A DNA stretch of 64,000 nt, taken from Streptomyces qaidamensis (GTDB lineage: Bacteria > Actinomycetota > Actinomycetes > Streptomycetales > Streptomycetaceae). The notes under the pieces were generated by a model. It saw nothing but the letters and a program-made list of their open reading frames with translations. It had not been told where the DNA came from and searched no databases. The stretch is taken from contig NZ_CP015098.1 in assembly GCF_001611795.1 (NCBI RefSeq), positions 2,480,001 to 2,544,000 on the forward strand, given 5' to 3'. This document shows positions 1 through 8,534 of the stretch, one piece after another; positions within the stretch are counted from its first letter, which is position 1, and each line of letters opens with the position of its first letter. The position numbers were made by a program, and so were the translations under genes.

Positions 1-1029
1 GACCAGGACGGCGACCTGGACAAGCTCGACAAGAACCTCGCCACCCTCCAGAAGCAGTCGCAGGCCCTCGCGAACCGCGCCCCGCACCTCTCCGAGGACC
101 TCGCCGACGCCGTCAAGAAGATCAACAAGCTGAACGACGGCGCGGCCGAGGTCGCCGCGGGGGCGAAGAAGCTGCACAAGGGCATCGGCACGGCCAAGAC
201 CGGTGCCGTCGGCCTGGACAAGGGCGTCGGCAAGCTGAAGACGGGCGCCGACGACCTCAACGGCGGCATCTACAAGCTCGTCGGCGGCTCAGGGAAGCTC
301 GCCGGCGGCCTGCACGACGGGGCGGAGAAGATCCCCGACTACGACGAGCAGGACCGCGACCGGCGCACCGAGGTCATGGCCGACCCCGTCCGGCTCGCCT
401 CCCAGGACCTGCACAAGGCGCCCAACTACGGCACCGGATTCGCGCCGTACTTCATCCCCCTGTCCCTGTGGGTGGGCGCGATGGTGGCATACATGCTGAT
501 CGCGCCCATGAACCGGCGCGCGCTGGCGGCGGGCGCCCCGGCGTGGCGGATCGCGCTGGCGGGCTGGCTGCCGGTGGCGGCGATCGGGGTGCTGCAGACG
601 GTGGCGCTGATGTCGGTGCTGCACTGGGCGGTCGGCCTGGAGATGGCACGGGCGGCCGGGACGGTGGGCTTCCTGTTCCTGGTGACGGCGTGCTTCGCGG
701 CGATCGTGCAGTGGCTGAACGCGCGCTTCGGGGCGGCGGGCCGGATCCTGGTCCTCGCGCTGCTGATGCTCCAGCTGACCTCGGCGGGCGGCACGTACCC
801 CGTGCAGACCAGCCCCGGGTTCTTCAACGCGCTCCACCCGTTCCTGCCGATGAGCTACGTCGTCGAGGCCCTGAGGCGGCTCATCACGGGCGGTGGTCTC
901 GAACCGGTGTGGCACGCGTGCGTGGTGCTGACGGCGTTCACCGCGGGCGCCCTCGCGCTGACCGCCGTGGCGGCCCGGCGGCGCCAGGTGTGGACGCTGG
1001 ACCGGCTGCACCCGGAACTGAGCCTGTGA
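1..1029 (+). CDS. YhgE/Pip domain membrane protein, C-terminal part (5' end outside window)
   Basis: The frame is open from base 1 to TGA at 1027-1029, so only the C-terminal 342 residues are present. The first ~110 residues are a repetitive Ala/Gly/Lys/Leu/Asp-rich helical stretch (heptad-like 'LxxGxxKLxxG' pattern) typical of the extracytoplasmic part of YhgE/Pip proteins (ESX/phage-infection-protein related). It is followed by about five hydrophobic segments between residues ~140 and 325, the ABC-2-like membrane region of the family. The family is integral to the membrane; a role in export has been suggested for some members but none can be assigned here. The TetR gene starts 56 bp downstream on the same strand and may regulate it. 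Family assignment is firm; function is not. Confidence 0.85.
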   Translation, partial: DQDGDLDKLDKNLATLQKQSQALANRAPHLSEDLADAVKKINKLNDGAAEVAAGAKKLHKGIGTAKTGAVGLDKGVGKLKTGADDLNGGIYKLVGGSGKLAGGLHDGAEKIPDYDEQDRDRRTEVMADPVRLASQDLHKAPNYGTGFAPYFIPLSLWVGAMVAYMLIAPMNRRALAAGAPAWRIALAGWLPVAAIGVLQTVALMSVLHWAVGLEMARAAGTVGFLFLVTACFAAIVQWLNARFGAAGRILVLALLMLQLTSAGGTYPVQTSPGFFNALHPFLPMSYVVEALRRLITGGGLEPVWHACVVLTAFTAGALALTAVAARRRQVWTLDRLHPELSL

Positions 1030-1085
1030 GCCCCGCCTCCGTGCCCGCCGACCTCCCCGCCGTCACGTCCCCCGGAAAGGTTCCT

Positions 1086-1730
1086 GTGACAATCAGGGCC
1101 ATGGAAAGCAGCAGTGCCGCGTCGGGCGGCAGCACGCGCCGCGAGGCCACCCGGCAGAAGCTCTACGAGGCGGCCGTCACGCTCATCGCCGAGCAGGGGT
1201 TCTCCGCCACGACCGTGGACGAGATCGCCGAGCGTGCCGGGGTCGCGAAGGGCACGGTCTACTACAACTTCGCGAGCAAGTCCGTCCTCTTCGAGGAACT
1301 GCTGCGGCACGGAGTGGGTCTGCTGACCGCCTCCCTGCGGGAAGCGGCCGAGCGGACGGCGCGGGAGGGCGGCAGCAAGGTCGACGCCCTGGACGCGATG
1401 ATCCGCGCGGGGCTGGTCTTCATCGACCGCTACCCGGCCTTCACCCAGCTGTACGTGGCCGAGCTGTGGCGCACCAACCGGGCCTGGCAGTCCACGCTGA
1501 TGGTGGTCCGGCAGCAGGCCGTCGCGGTCGTGGAGGACGTCCTGCGCGAGGGTGTCGGCAACGGCGAGTTCAGCGAGGAGATCGACGTGCCGCTGACGGC
1601 GGCGGCCTTGGTCGGCATGGTCCTGGTCGCCGCGCTCGACTGGAAGTCGTTCCAGGCGGAGCGTTCCCTGGACGACGTCCACGCGGCCCTGTCGCGGCTG
1701 CTCCAGGGGCGGGTGAGCGGCTGCCGCTGA
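1086..1730 (+). CDS. TetR/AcrR family transcriptional regulator
   Basis: A 214-residue protein with the TetR N-terminal helix-turn-helix at roughly residues 20-65 ('TTVDEIAERAGVAKGTVYYNF' region, quoted in part) and a helical ligand domain after it. TetR proteins usually repress an adjacent gene and release DNA when a small ligand binds. I chose GTG 1086 because GGAAAGG at 1074-1080 lies 5 nt upstream; ATG 1101 in the same frame is the alternative and has no good ribosome site. It follows the YhgE/Pip gene by 56 bp on the same strand, so that membrane protein is the obvious candidate target. The ligand cannot be predicted. Confidence 0.9.
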   Translation: MTIRAMESSSAASGGSTRREATRQKLYEAAVTLIAEQGFSATTVDEIAERAGVAKGTVYYNFASKSVLFEELLRHGVGLLTASLREAAERTAREGGSKVDALDAMIRAGLVFIDRYPAFTQLYVAELWRTNRAWQSTLMVVRQQAVAVVEDVLREGVGNGEFSEEIDVPLTAAALVGMVLVAALDWKSFQAERSLDDVHAALSRLLQGRVSGCR

Positions 1731-2148
1731 CCCGCCCCTGCGGCGACCGCGCGAAAGCGCCGGTCCGCTGTGGCCGCGTCCCCCGCGGGCCACCTCGAAC
1801 CGGCGCCTTCCGTGCTCCCCCGTTTTCCTGCTCCCCCGTACGTTCCCCCGCAGGACCCCCGTTGCGGTCGTCCCCGGTTCTCCCCCGTGCCTCGCTCCCG
1901 CCGGCACCGCCGGCGGAAGGAGCGGATCGTGGGCCGGCTCCGTTCCGGCGCCCCGTGTCGCCGGTGCCGGAGCCGAGCCCCTCTCCGTGTCTCCACTCTC
2001 CCTTCCGCGCTGGTCGTCCCCCATCCGCGCGCGTACTCAACTCGCCGGCTAGGTACGGATACTCAGGCCTGCGCACGGGGCCCCACAGCGCTGTGTCGCC
2101 GCCTGGTCACGATCACCTCCGCGCCCGTACTCGGAGGCCGACGGCAGG
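1731..2148. other. Non-coding stretch between the TetR gene and the flavoprotein gene
   Basis: About 420 bases without a convincing gene. The first 200 bases are C-rich (runs of CCCCC and CCCCG), and all open frames here have non-coding composition. No RNA gene or clear terminator was recognised. The stretch ends in the 13-bp repeat array annotated separately. Confidence 0.6.
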
Positions 2149-2217
2149 GGCCGTCGCGAGGGCCGTCGGTGGGGGCCGTCGGTGGGGGCCGTCGGCGAGG
2201 GCTGTCGGTGGGGGCCG
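2149..2217. repeat. 13-bp tandem repeat (unit GGCCGTCGGTGGG)
   Basis: One 12-base unit (2149-2160) is followed by four 13-base units (2161-2173, 2174-2186, 2187-2199, 2200-2212) and the first five bases of another. Units 1 and 2 of the 13-mers are identical; the others differ at one to three positions. The array ends 13 bp before the start codon of the phytoene-desaturase-like gene and would overlap its promoter. Confidence 0.85.
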
Positions 2218-2218
2218 A

Positions 2219-2224
2219 TAAAGT
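2219..2224 (+). promoter_or_regulatory. Candidate -10 element (TAAAGT) for a leaderless mRNA
   Basis: TAAAGT fits the TANNNT actinobacterial -10 pattern and lies 6 nt before ATG 2231. There is no normally spaced Shine-Dalgarno sequence, so transcription probably starts at the A of the start codon. The corresponding -35 position falls inside the tandem repeat. This is inference from pattern only. Confidence 0.45.
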
Positions 2225-2230
2225 CGCCGC

Positions 2231-3721
2231 ATGGCACGGATTGCGGTGATCGGCGCCGGGATGGGCGCGCTGACGGCCGCCGCCCGGCTGGCCGTCGCGG
2301 GCCACCGGGTGGCGGTGTACGAGCGGACGGACACCTACGGCGGAGCGCTGCGCCGCTTCGAGCGCGATGGCTTCTCCTTCGACACCGGCCCCGCTCTGCT
2401 GCCGCTGCCGGCCGTCTACCGCGACCTGTTCGTCAAGACCGGCAAGGAGCCGCTGGAGTCCCGCGTCGAGCTGGTCCAGGTCGATCCGTCGTCCCGGCAC
2501 GTGTTCGCGGACGGCACCGAGGTGGCGCTGCCGAACGCCTCGCGCGCGGGCGTCGTCGCCGCCCTGGACGAGGGGCTCGGCCAGGGCGCCGGGAAGCGCT
2601 GGGGCGACTTCCTGGTCCGGGCCCGCGAGGCCTGGGACCGGACCCGCCGGCCGCTGCTGGAGGAGCCCCTCTGGCCGAACTGGCAGGTCCTGGCCGAGCG
2701 CGAGCCCTACCCGTCGGTGCCGCACAAGCGGCTGCTGCGCACCCGGCGGGCCGGCACACTCGCCGAGGTCGGTGCCTGGGAGCTGCGCGACCCCCGGCTC
2801 GCGGCACTCCTGGAGAGCCACGCCCTCGGATACGGCCTGGACCCCCGGGCCGCCCCGGCGAGCGCGGCCGTTCTGCCGTACATGGAGCACGCCTTCGGCA
2901 CCTGGTACGTGCGCGGCGGCCTGCGCGAGCTGGCGCGGGCGGTGTACGAGCGGTGCCTTGCCCGCAGGGTCGAGTTCCACTTCGGCGCCGAGGTCACCGG
3001 CGTGCTGGAGAAGGACGGCCGGGCATCCGGGGTGGAACTCGCCGACGGGTCGGCCGCGGAGGCGGACTTCGTGGTCGCCGGCGTCGCACCCGGCATCCTG
3101 GCCCGGCTGACGGCGGGCACCCTCGTACGGGGCGAGAGCGAGGTTCCGCCACAGCCCGCGGCGGCCGGCCGGCTGACGCTCCTGCTCGCCCTGCGCGGCC
3201 CCCGCCCCGCAGGCACGGCACACCGCACGGTGGTGCACACCCCGGACCGCGAGGCCGAGCTGGAGGCCCTGTTCGGCACGACCGCCGGGAATCGCCGTCC
3301 GACCGTCACGGTGCTACGGCCCGACGACCCCCGCCTGGCCCCGGCTGACCACGAGGCGGTCACCGTCACGACGGCGGTGCCCGCGCGGCCCGGCCGGCCT
3401 CACGGTGACCTCGTGGACCACATGATCACCGCCGCCGAACGCGCCGTACCCGGCCTGCGCGACCGCCTCCTCTGGCACGAGGCGCGCACCCCGGCCGACA
3501 CCGCGGACGAGACGGGTGCGGAGGGCGGGGCGGTGCCGGTGCCGGCCCTGGCGGCGGCCGGCGGGCGGCTGCTGCATCCGTCCAACGGCACACAGGTGCC
3601 CGGCCTGTTCACCGTGGGCGGCTGGGCCCACCCCGGCGGCGGACTGCCACACGCGGGCATGTCGGGCGCGCTGGTCGCGGGACTGATCGTGGAGGGGCCG
3701 GAGTTCCGCGGCTCGCAGTGA
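2231..3721 (+). CDS. Phytoene desaturase-like FAD-dependent oxidoreductase
   Basis: A 496-residue flavoprotein of the CrtI/phytoene desaturase-like amine oxidase superfamily. The N-terminus has the dinucleotide-binding signature VIGAGMGALTAA (residues ~5-16) followed by an Arg/Gly-rich 'YGGALRRF' segment. The C-terminus has the family closing motif around 'GGWAHPGGGLPHAGMSGA'. CrtI-type enzymes dehydrogenate carotenoids with FAD, but no crtB, crtE or crtY is present nearby. The substrate may therefore not be phytoene, and the assignment stays at superfamily level. ATG 2231 is the only plausible start; it lacks a ribosome site and is probably leaderless. It stands alone, with a converging membrane protein gene 42 bp downstream. 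Confidence 0.85.
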   Translation: MARIAVIGAGMGALTAAARLAVAGHRVAVYERTDTYGGALRRFERDGFSFDTGPALLPLPAVYRDLFVKTGKEPLESRVELVQVDPSSRHVFADGTEVALPNASRAGVVAALDEGLGQGAGKRWGDFLVRAREAWDRTRRPLLEEPLWPNWQVLAEREPYPSVPHKRLLRTRRAGTLAEVGAWELRDPRLAALLESHALGYGLDPRAAPASAAVLPYMEHAFGTWYVRGGLRELARAVYERCLARRVEFHFGAEVTGVLEKDGRASGVELADGSAAEADFVVAGVAPGILARLTAGTLVRGESEVPPQPAAAGRLTLLLALRGPRPAGTAHRTVVHTPDREAELEALFGTTAGNRRPTVTVLRPDDPRLAPADHEAVTVTTAVPARPGRPHGDLVDHMITAAERAVPGLRDRLLWHEARTPADTADETGAEGGAVPVPALAAAGGRLLHPSNGTQVPGLFTVGGWAHPGGGLPHAGMSGALVAGLIVEGPEFRGSQ

Positions 3722-3763
3722 ACGCGACGCCCCTGCGGGACCGAAGCCTCAGAAGACGCAGCC

Positions 3764-4711
3764 TCAGAAACGGTACTGCTCGTCGAAGCCGTTGCCCTGC
3801 GGCTGCTGCCCGCCGCCCTGGTACGGGTACGGCTGCTCCGGCGGCAGCTCCTGCCCGTACTCGTCGGTGTTGCGCTGCTGCGGGACCCACACCCCGCCGG
3901 GCGGGGTCTCGCCGCCATAGGTGCCGGCGTACTGCTGCTGACCGGTGGCGTCGTAGCCCTGCTGCTGGCCGTAGTACTGCTGGTCGCCGTAGGTGCCCTC
4001 GTACGTACCCTGGCCGTAGTTCGACGAGCCGATGTACGGGTCGGAGTAGGCAGCGTACTGCTGCTGACCGGTGTCGTCGTAGCCCTGCTGCTGGCCGTAG
4101 CCGGAGTAGTCGTAGGCGTAGGACTGGTCGGCGGCCTGGGCGGCGTACTGGTCGTGGGCCTGCTGGCCCGTGGCCTGATACCCGCTGTCGTAGGTCCCGT
4201 AGGAGCCGGTGTCCTCCGGCATGGGCTCCGGCTCGTAGACGGCCGTGGTCTCGGCGGCCGTCGGCTGGTGGACGGGGCGGGCGGGGGTGAAGACGTCGTC
4301 GCGGTCGTAGTCGTCGTCCTGGCCGTAGGCGGCGGCGTCGCGGCGGTAGGCGCCGGGCTCGTCGTCGTAGCCGCCCTCGGCCTCCAGGCCGGAGACCTCC
4401 AGGGTCGGTTCCTGGCGGCCGCGCTCACCGCGGCGGCGCTTGCTGCCGCCCAGCGCGGGCGCGCTCATCGCCCAGCCGGCCGCGAAGCCGCTGCGGAACG
4501 ACAGCGTGACGTAGGTCTGCCCGACCGCGAAGGCGGCCGCGCCGAGGCCGATCACGACGACCGAGGGGATCAGGACACCGACGACGACACCGAGGAACCC
4601 GACGAAGGCCAGCAGCCGCCAGCGCAGCCGCGCCTTGTACTGCAGCAGCACCTCGCCCAGCAGCCACAGCGCGACGATGCCGAACGCGATGTAGAGGACC
4701 GCCCAGCCCAT
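3764..4711 (-). CDS. Membrane protein with Tyr/Gln/Gly-rich low-complexity cytosolic tail
   Basis: 315 residues. Two hydrophobic segments occupy roughly residues 3-22 and 33-66. A basic patch follows (residues ~90-100, SKRRRGERGR), then an acidic linker, then residues ~170-315 composed mostly of Tyr, Gln, Gly, Asp and Ala. Within the tail the 16-residue unit YGQQQGYDDTGQQQYA (205-220) recurs with one change at 247-262. ATG 4711 has GGGAGAGGGG upstream, so the start is sound. No enzyme motif is visible. Such tails are predicted to be disordered, and they resemble prion-like domains of RNA-binding proteins in composition. The gene lies 56 bp downstream of metF on the same strand. The function is unknown; I do not recognise a named family. 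Confidence 0.85.
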   Translation of the reverse strand: MGWAVLYIAFGIVALWLLGEVLLQYKARLRWRLLAFVGFLGVVVGVLIPSVVVIGLGAAAFAVGQTYVTLSFRSGFAAGWAMSAPALGGSKRRRGERGRQEPTLEVSGLEAEGGYDDEPGAYRRDAAAYGQDDDYDRDDVFTPARPVHQPTAAETTAVYEPEPMPEDTGSYGTYDSGYQATGQQAHDQYAAQAADQSYAYDYSGYGQQQGYDDTGQQQYAAYSDPYIGSSNYGQGTYEGTYGDQQYYGQQQGYDATGQQQYAGTYGGETPPGGVWVPQQRNTDEYGQELPPEQPYPYQGGGQQPQGNGFDEQYRF

Positions 4712-4767
4712 GTACGCCCCTCTCCCAGTGGCCGCTACGCAGTGTGTCGTATACCGGTGCGAACGGT

Positions 4768-5691
4768 CTAGGCCTGCGGTGAACGGTGCAGGCCAAGGTT
4801 CTCGTAGATTTCCAGTGTCGCGGTGGAGTTGTTGAGCGTGATGAAGTGCAAGCCGGGCACCCCCTCGGCGAGCAGCTGCGCACAGAACTCCGTGGCGAAT
4901 TCGATACCAATGGAGCGTACAGCGGCCGGATCGTCTTGTGCTGTGAGGATCCGCTCTTTCAGGGCGGCCGGGAACGCCGCGTTGGTGAGCGACCCGATCC
5001 GCTCCAGCGTCTTCACGCTCGCGATCGGCATGACCTCGGGGATGATCGGGGTGTCGCAGCCGGCGGCCGAGACCCGGTCGCGCAGCCGGAGGTAGTCCTC
5101 CGGCTGGAAGAACATCTGCGTGATGGCGTAGTCCGCGCCCGCCCGGCACTTGTCGACGAAGTGGCGGACGTCGGTGTCCCAGTCGAGGGAGCGCGGGTGC
5201 ATCGCCGGGAAGGCGGCGACGCCCACGCAGAAGTCGCCGGACGCCTTGATCAGCTCGACGAGTTCGGCGGCGTAGGCGAGACCGCGGGGGTGCGGCACCC
5301 AGTCGCCCATGGGGTCGCCGGGCGGGTCGCCGCGCAGGGCGAGCATGTTGCGGATCCCCGCGTCGGCGTACTGGCCGATGATGTTGCGCAGGTCGGCCAC
5401 CGAGTGGTCGACGGCGGTGAGGTGGGCGATCGGGGTGAGGGTGGTGTCGGAGGCGATCGCCTCGGTCGCCTTGACCGTGCCCGCGCGGGTGGAACCGCCC
5501 GCGCCGTAGGTCACGGAGACGAAGTCGGGTGCCACCGCCTCGACCCGGCGCAGCGCGTTCCACAGGTTCCGCTCGCCCTTCGGGGTCTTGGGGGCGTAGA
5601 ACTCGAACGAGTACGTCGTCTTGCCGGCCGCGAGCATGTCGCGGACGGTGCGGGCGTGGTCCGACCTGATGGATGCGGTGCCGAGGGCCAT
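4768..5691 (-). CDS. metF: Methylenetetrahydrofolate reductase [NAD(P)H]
   Basis: 307 residues, the length of bacterial MetF. It reduces 5,10-methylene-THF to 5-methyl-THF with FAD, supplying the methyl group for methionine synthesis. The TIM-barrel markers are present: the N-terminal '[10 protein letters not shown]' strand with the catalytic Glu, '[11 protein letters not shown]', 'ALRGDPPGD' for FAD binding and 'ITQMFF' near the middle. ATG 5691 starts the conserved protein. A TTGTCCA-type inverted repeat lies 59-89 bp upstream of the start and may be an operator. It reads in the same direction as thiE upstream and the membrane protein downstream. In M. tuberculosis the equivalent Rv2172c also sits beside an Rv2175c-like gene. 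Confidence 0.96.
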   Translation of the reverse strand: MALGTASIRSDHARTVRDMLAAGKTTYSFEFYAPKTPKGERNLWNALRRVEAVAPDFVSVTYGAGGSTRAGTVKATEAIASDTTLTPIAHLTAVDHSVADLRNIIGQYADAGIRNMLALRGDPPGDPMGDWVPHPRGLAYAAELVELIKASGDFCVGVAAFPAMHPRSLDWDTDVRHFVDKCRAGADYAITQMFFQPEDYLRLRDRVSAAGCDTPIIPEVMPIASVKTLERIGSLTNAAFPAALKERILTAQDDPAAVRSIGIEFATEFCAQLLAEGVPGLHFITLNNSTATLEIYENLGLHRSPQA

Positions 5692-5749
5692 ACGGGCAGG
5701 TTAGCCAGGGGAGGTCGGTCCCCCAACCGTGGGCCGGGATTTGCCCCGA

Positions 5750-5780
5750 TTGTCCACTTGTTGTCCATCCCTTGGACAAC
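5750..5780. promoter_or_regulatory. Operator-like palindrome with a third half-site upstream of metF
   Basis: GTTGTCCA (5760-5767), a 5-base spacer and TGGACAAC (5773-5780) form a perfect 8-bp inverted repeat. Another TTGTCCA lies at 5750-5756, 11 bp from the first. It sits between metF and thiE in the metF leader. The loop is short and there is no U-run, so it looks more like a protein binding site than a terminator. The cognate regulator is unknown. Confidence 0.5.
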
Positions 5781-5813
5781 CGTTTCGGCCACGGCCTGGC
5801 GTTCGGGCAGGGC

Positions 5814-6473
5814 CTAGACCTCCCGCAGCCGCTTCGCGAACTCGGCCGCCGCGGCTCCCGGGTCGTCGGCCTCGGTGATCGCCCGTACGACGACGACGCG
5901 CCGGGCGCCCGCTTCCAGGACCTGGTCGAGGCTGCCGAGGTCGATGCCGCCGATGGCGAACCAGGGGCGGTCGGTGCCGAGAGCTGCGGTGTACCGGACG
6001 AGGTCCAGGCCGGGCGCGTGGCGGCCGGGCTTGGTGGGGGTCGGCCAGCACGGGCCGGTGCAGAAGTAGTCCACGCCAGGCTGGACGGCGGCCTCGGCGG
6101 CCTCGGACTCGGCGTGGGTGGAGCGGCCGATCACGACGTCGTCGCCGAGGAGCGCGCGGGCGGCGGGGACCGGGAGGTCGCCCTGGCCGAGGTGCAGCAC
6201 GTCGGAGCCCGCGGCGTGCGCGACGTCCGCCCGGTCGTTGACCGCGAGCAGCTTGCCGTGCCGGGCGCAGGCGTCGGCGAAGACGGCCAGGTGCTCCAGC
6301 TCCTCACCGGCCTCCATGCCCTTGTCCCGCAGCTGCACGATGTCGACCCCGCCGGTCAGCACGGCGTCGAGGAACGCCCCGAGGTCGCCCTGCCGCTTGC
6401 GCGCGTCGGTGCAGAGGTAGACCCGGGCGTCGGCGAGCTGGGCCCGGGCGGTGGCGGCGGCGGTGCCGGTCAT
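5814..6473 (-). CDS. thiE: Thiamine-phosphate synthase
   Basis: 219 residues. ThiE couples HMP pyrophosphate and thiazole phosphate carboxylate to thiamine phosphate in the cytosol. The TIM-barrel fingerprint is clear: '[15 protein letters not shown]' (diphosphate-binding Arg/Lys), '[10 protein letters not shown]', 'LHLGQGDLP', 'VIGRSTHA', '[16 protein letters not shown]' and 'WFAIGGI'. ATG 6473 is preceded by AGGGGGA with 6-nt spacing, which decides the start over longer frames. It points away from the thiO-thiS-thiG cluster and has no riboswitch of its own that I can see, although the pathway is shared. Confidence 0.96.
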   Translation of the reverse strand: MTGTAAATARAQLADARVYLCTDARKRQGDLGAFLDAVLTGGVDIVQLRDKGMEAGEELEHLAVFADACARHGKLLAVNDRADVAHAAGSDVLHLGQGDLPVPAARALLGDDVVIGRSTHAESEAAEAAVQPGVDYFCTGPCWPTPTKPGRHAPGLDLVRYTAALGTDRPWFAIGGIDLGSLDQVLEAGARRVVVVRAITEADDPGAAAAEFAKRLREV

Positions 6474-6783
6474 GCGTGTCCCCCTGGGTGTCGTGGCGTA
6501 CGGGCCGGTGGGCCCGTCCGTGCGTCGGCGGCGTGCGGGAGCGCCCGCGCGGGTACCGGCGGCGTGCGGCGCGGGAACGCCCTGTCCCGCTGCGAACGCC
6601 CGGGAAACCCTACGCCTGCCTGCTGGTCCGGCCACGCCCCCGGTAGCCGTCCCGCGGCTTGTGCGGGGGACGGCCACCGGCTCGGACAGGCACGGGCCCC
6701 CGGGGCCGCGGCCCCTCGGGTCACGGCCCCACTTCGGGCGGTTGTTCAGGTCCGGCCCGGACGGTTGTCCGGTCGAGGTTGGG
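6474..6783. other. Non-coding interval between thiE and the Rv2175c-like gene
   Basis: 310 bases upstream of thiE. I looked for a TPP riboswitch core on the thiE strand and did not find one. The sequence is G+C-rich with no convincing open frame, hairpin terminator or repeat. It presumably carries the thiE promoter. Confidence 0.5.
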
Positions 6784-7149
6784 TCAGACCGCGAGCGCCT
6801 GGGCGCGGCGCTTCACCTCCGTGCCACGGTTCTCACTGAGCGCCTGCGCGGGGGTGCCGGGCAGGCTGGGGTCCGGGGTGAAGAGCCACTCCAGCATCTC
6901 TTCGTCCGTGAAGCCGTCGTCCCGCAGGAGCGTCAAGGTCCCGGACAGGCCCTTGACGACCTTGTCCCCGTCGATGAAGGCGGCGGGGACGTGCAGCGCG
7001 CGGTTCTCACCGCGGCGTACGGCGATGAGCTGGCCCTCCTTGACCAGCTGCCGCACACGCGTCACCTCGACGCCGAACTGTTCGGCGATGTCGGGGAGGG
7101 TGAGCCAGGCGGGGACGAGAGCATCGATCTTTGCGTCAATCTCGGTCAC
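6784..7149 (-). CDS. Rv2175c-family winged-helix DNA-binding protein
   Basis: 121 residues from GTG 7149. The N-terminal half carries a helix-turn-helix ('[22 protein letters not shown]'-type, quoted in part) and the C-terminal half matches the Rv2175c C-terminal domain ('[21 protein letters not shown]'-type). In M. tuberculosis Rv2175c is a DNA-binding substrate of the Ser/Thr kinase PknL, and a PASTA kinase gene lies 4.2 kb away here. The start is uncertain: GTG 7200 or the in-frame GTG between them would add up to 17 residues, and none has a strong ribosome site. With the short start only one Thr (residue 2) precedes the HTH region, so the mycobacterial N-terminal phosphosite may not be conserved. 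Confidence 0.85.
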   Translation of the reverse strand: MTEIDAKIDALVPAWLTLPDIAEQFGVEVTRVRQLVKEGQLIAVRRGENRALHVPAAFIDGDKVVKGLSGTLTLLRDDGFTDEEMLEWLFTPDPSLPGTPAQALSENRGTEVKRRAQALAV

Positions 7150-7260
7150 GGAAACAAGCCTGCCATCTGCCACTGACAGTCGGAAGTCGGCCCGGTCCAC
7201 GCGGGCGGACGCGCCGGGCCGGGCAGCGCCGCCCGGGCGGCCCCCCGAGGGCGCCGGAAC

Positions 7261-8502
7261 TCAAGCCGTCGCCGCCTTCATGGGCCTGGCCGGATCCGCC
7301 AGCAGCACCGTATTCATCGCGGTGCCCGACTCGATCAGGCGGCGGCCCTGCGCCAGGTCCCGGGGCCGGCCCACCGCCAGCAGCGCGACCAGCCGCTCAC
7401 CGCGCAGCCAGCAGACCGTCCAGGCCGGTCCGGCGGGGTCGCCCCGCCACAAGATCGTGTCCGCGGCCGCGTGGTGCCCGGCGTACTGGACGAACCGCCC
7501 GAACTGCTCGGACCAGAAGTACGGCACCGGGTCGTACACCGCCGGCGTCTCCCCCGTGGCCCGGCCGACGATGTTCACGGCGACCGTGCGCGGCCCCTGG
7601 AGGGCGTTGTCCCAGTGGTGGACCAGCAGGCGCTCGGCGTAGCGCCCCGAGGGGAAGGAGGCGCAGTCGCCGACGGCGTACACGTCCGGCACGGACGTGC
7701 GCAGATGCTCGTCGGCGACGATCTCGCCGTACGAGCCGAGCTCGATCCCGGAGCCGGCCAGCCAGGCCGTCGCGGGGCGGGCGCCGATGCCGACGACGAC
7801 CGCGGTCGCGGGCAGCCGCGAGCCGTCGTCCAGGAGGACCGCGCCCGGCTCGACGCGCTCCACGCGCGCGTGCGTCCGCAGGGCCACGTCGGCGTCGGCG
7901 TACCAGCCGGTCATCGGGGTGGCGACCTCGGCGGGCAGCGCTCCGGCGAGCGGCCGTTCCGCGGCTTCCACGACGGTCACCGCGCAGCCCGCCTCGCGGG
8001 CGGCCGTGGCGAACTCGGCGCCGATCCAGCCCGCGCCGACGACCACGATGTCCTGCCGCCGGGCCAGCACCGGCCGCAGCCGCTCGGCGTCGTCCAGGGT
8101 GCGCAGCAGATGCACGCCGGGCACGCCCTCGGCGCCGGGCAGCCGGACCGGTTCTGCGCCGGTCGCGACGACCAGGACGTCGTACGGCACGGGCCCGTCC
8201 TCGGTGTCCAGCTCGTGGTCGGCGGGGCGCAGGCCCAGCACCTCGCAGCCGAGGCGCAGTTCGACGCCGAGCGCTTCGAAGTCGACGTCGAAGGCGGACC
8301 CCTCGGACTTGCCGAGCAGGACGGCCTTGGACAACGGGGGCCGGTCGTAGGGCTGGTGGGGCTCGGCGCCGAGCAGGATCACGTCGCCGGTGAAGCCCCG
8401 CTCGCGCAGGGCGACGGCGCTCTGCACCCCGGCCATGCCCGCACCCGCCACGACGACACGCCGCGGCGCGGACGAACCTGGTTCCTGCGTCTGCTCGCTC
8501 AC
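7261..8502 (-). CDS. FAD/NAD(P)-dependent oxidoreductase (ferredoxin reductase type)
   Basis: 413 residues from GTG 8502. Two Rossmann signatures are present, 'VVVAGAGMAGVQSA' near residue 16 for FAD and 'IVVVGAGWIGAEFA' near residue 150 for NAD(P)H. The FAD-closing motif 'VPDVYAVGDCASF' follows, then a C-terminal reductase domain with the 'PYFWSEQFG' signature of ferredoxin/rubredoxin/putidaredoxin reductases. It should pass electrons from NAD(P)H to a small iron-sulfur or P450 partner, but none is encoded alongside. The upstream extension to 8598 was discarded because the conserved protein begins just before the FAD motif. Confidence 0.9.
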   Translation of the reverse strand: MSEQTQEPGSSAPRRVVVAGAGMAGVQSAVALRERGFTGDVILLGAEPHQPYDRPPLSKAVLLGKSEGSAFDVDFEALGVELRLGCEVLGLRPADHELDTEDGPVPYDVLVVATGAEPVRLPGAEGVPGVHLLRTLDDAERLRPVLARRQDIVVVGAGWIGAEFATAAREAGCAVTVVEAAERPLAGALPAEVATPMTGWYADADVALRTHARVERVEPGAVLLDDGSRLPATAVVVGIGARPATAWLAGSGIELGSYGEIVADEHLRTSVPDVYAVGDCASFPSGRYAERLLVHHWDNALQGPRTVAVNIVGRATGETPAVYDPVPYFWSEQFGRFVQYAGHHAAADTILWRGDPAGPAWTVCWLRGERLVALLAVGRPRDLAQGRRLIESGTAMNTVLLADPARPMKAATA

Positions 8503-8534
8503 CTGATCACCATAGACACCTGACGCATTGTCAG

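Noticed and set aside
2031..2038. MacR binding site (TGAGTAC-NN-GTACTCA) near GTACTCAA
   Set aside because: Only one half-site is present; the opposite half is absent.
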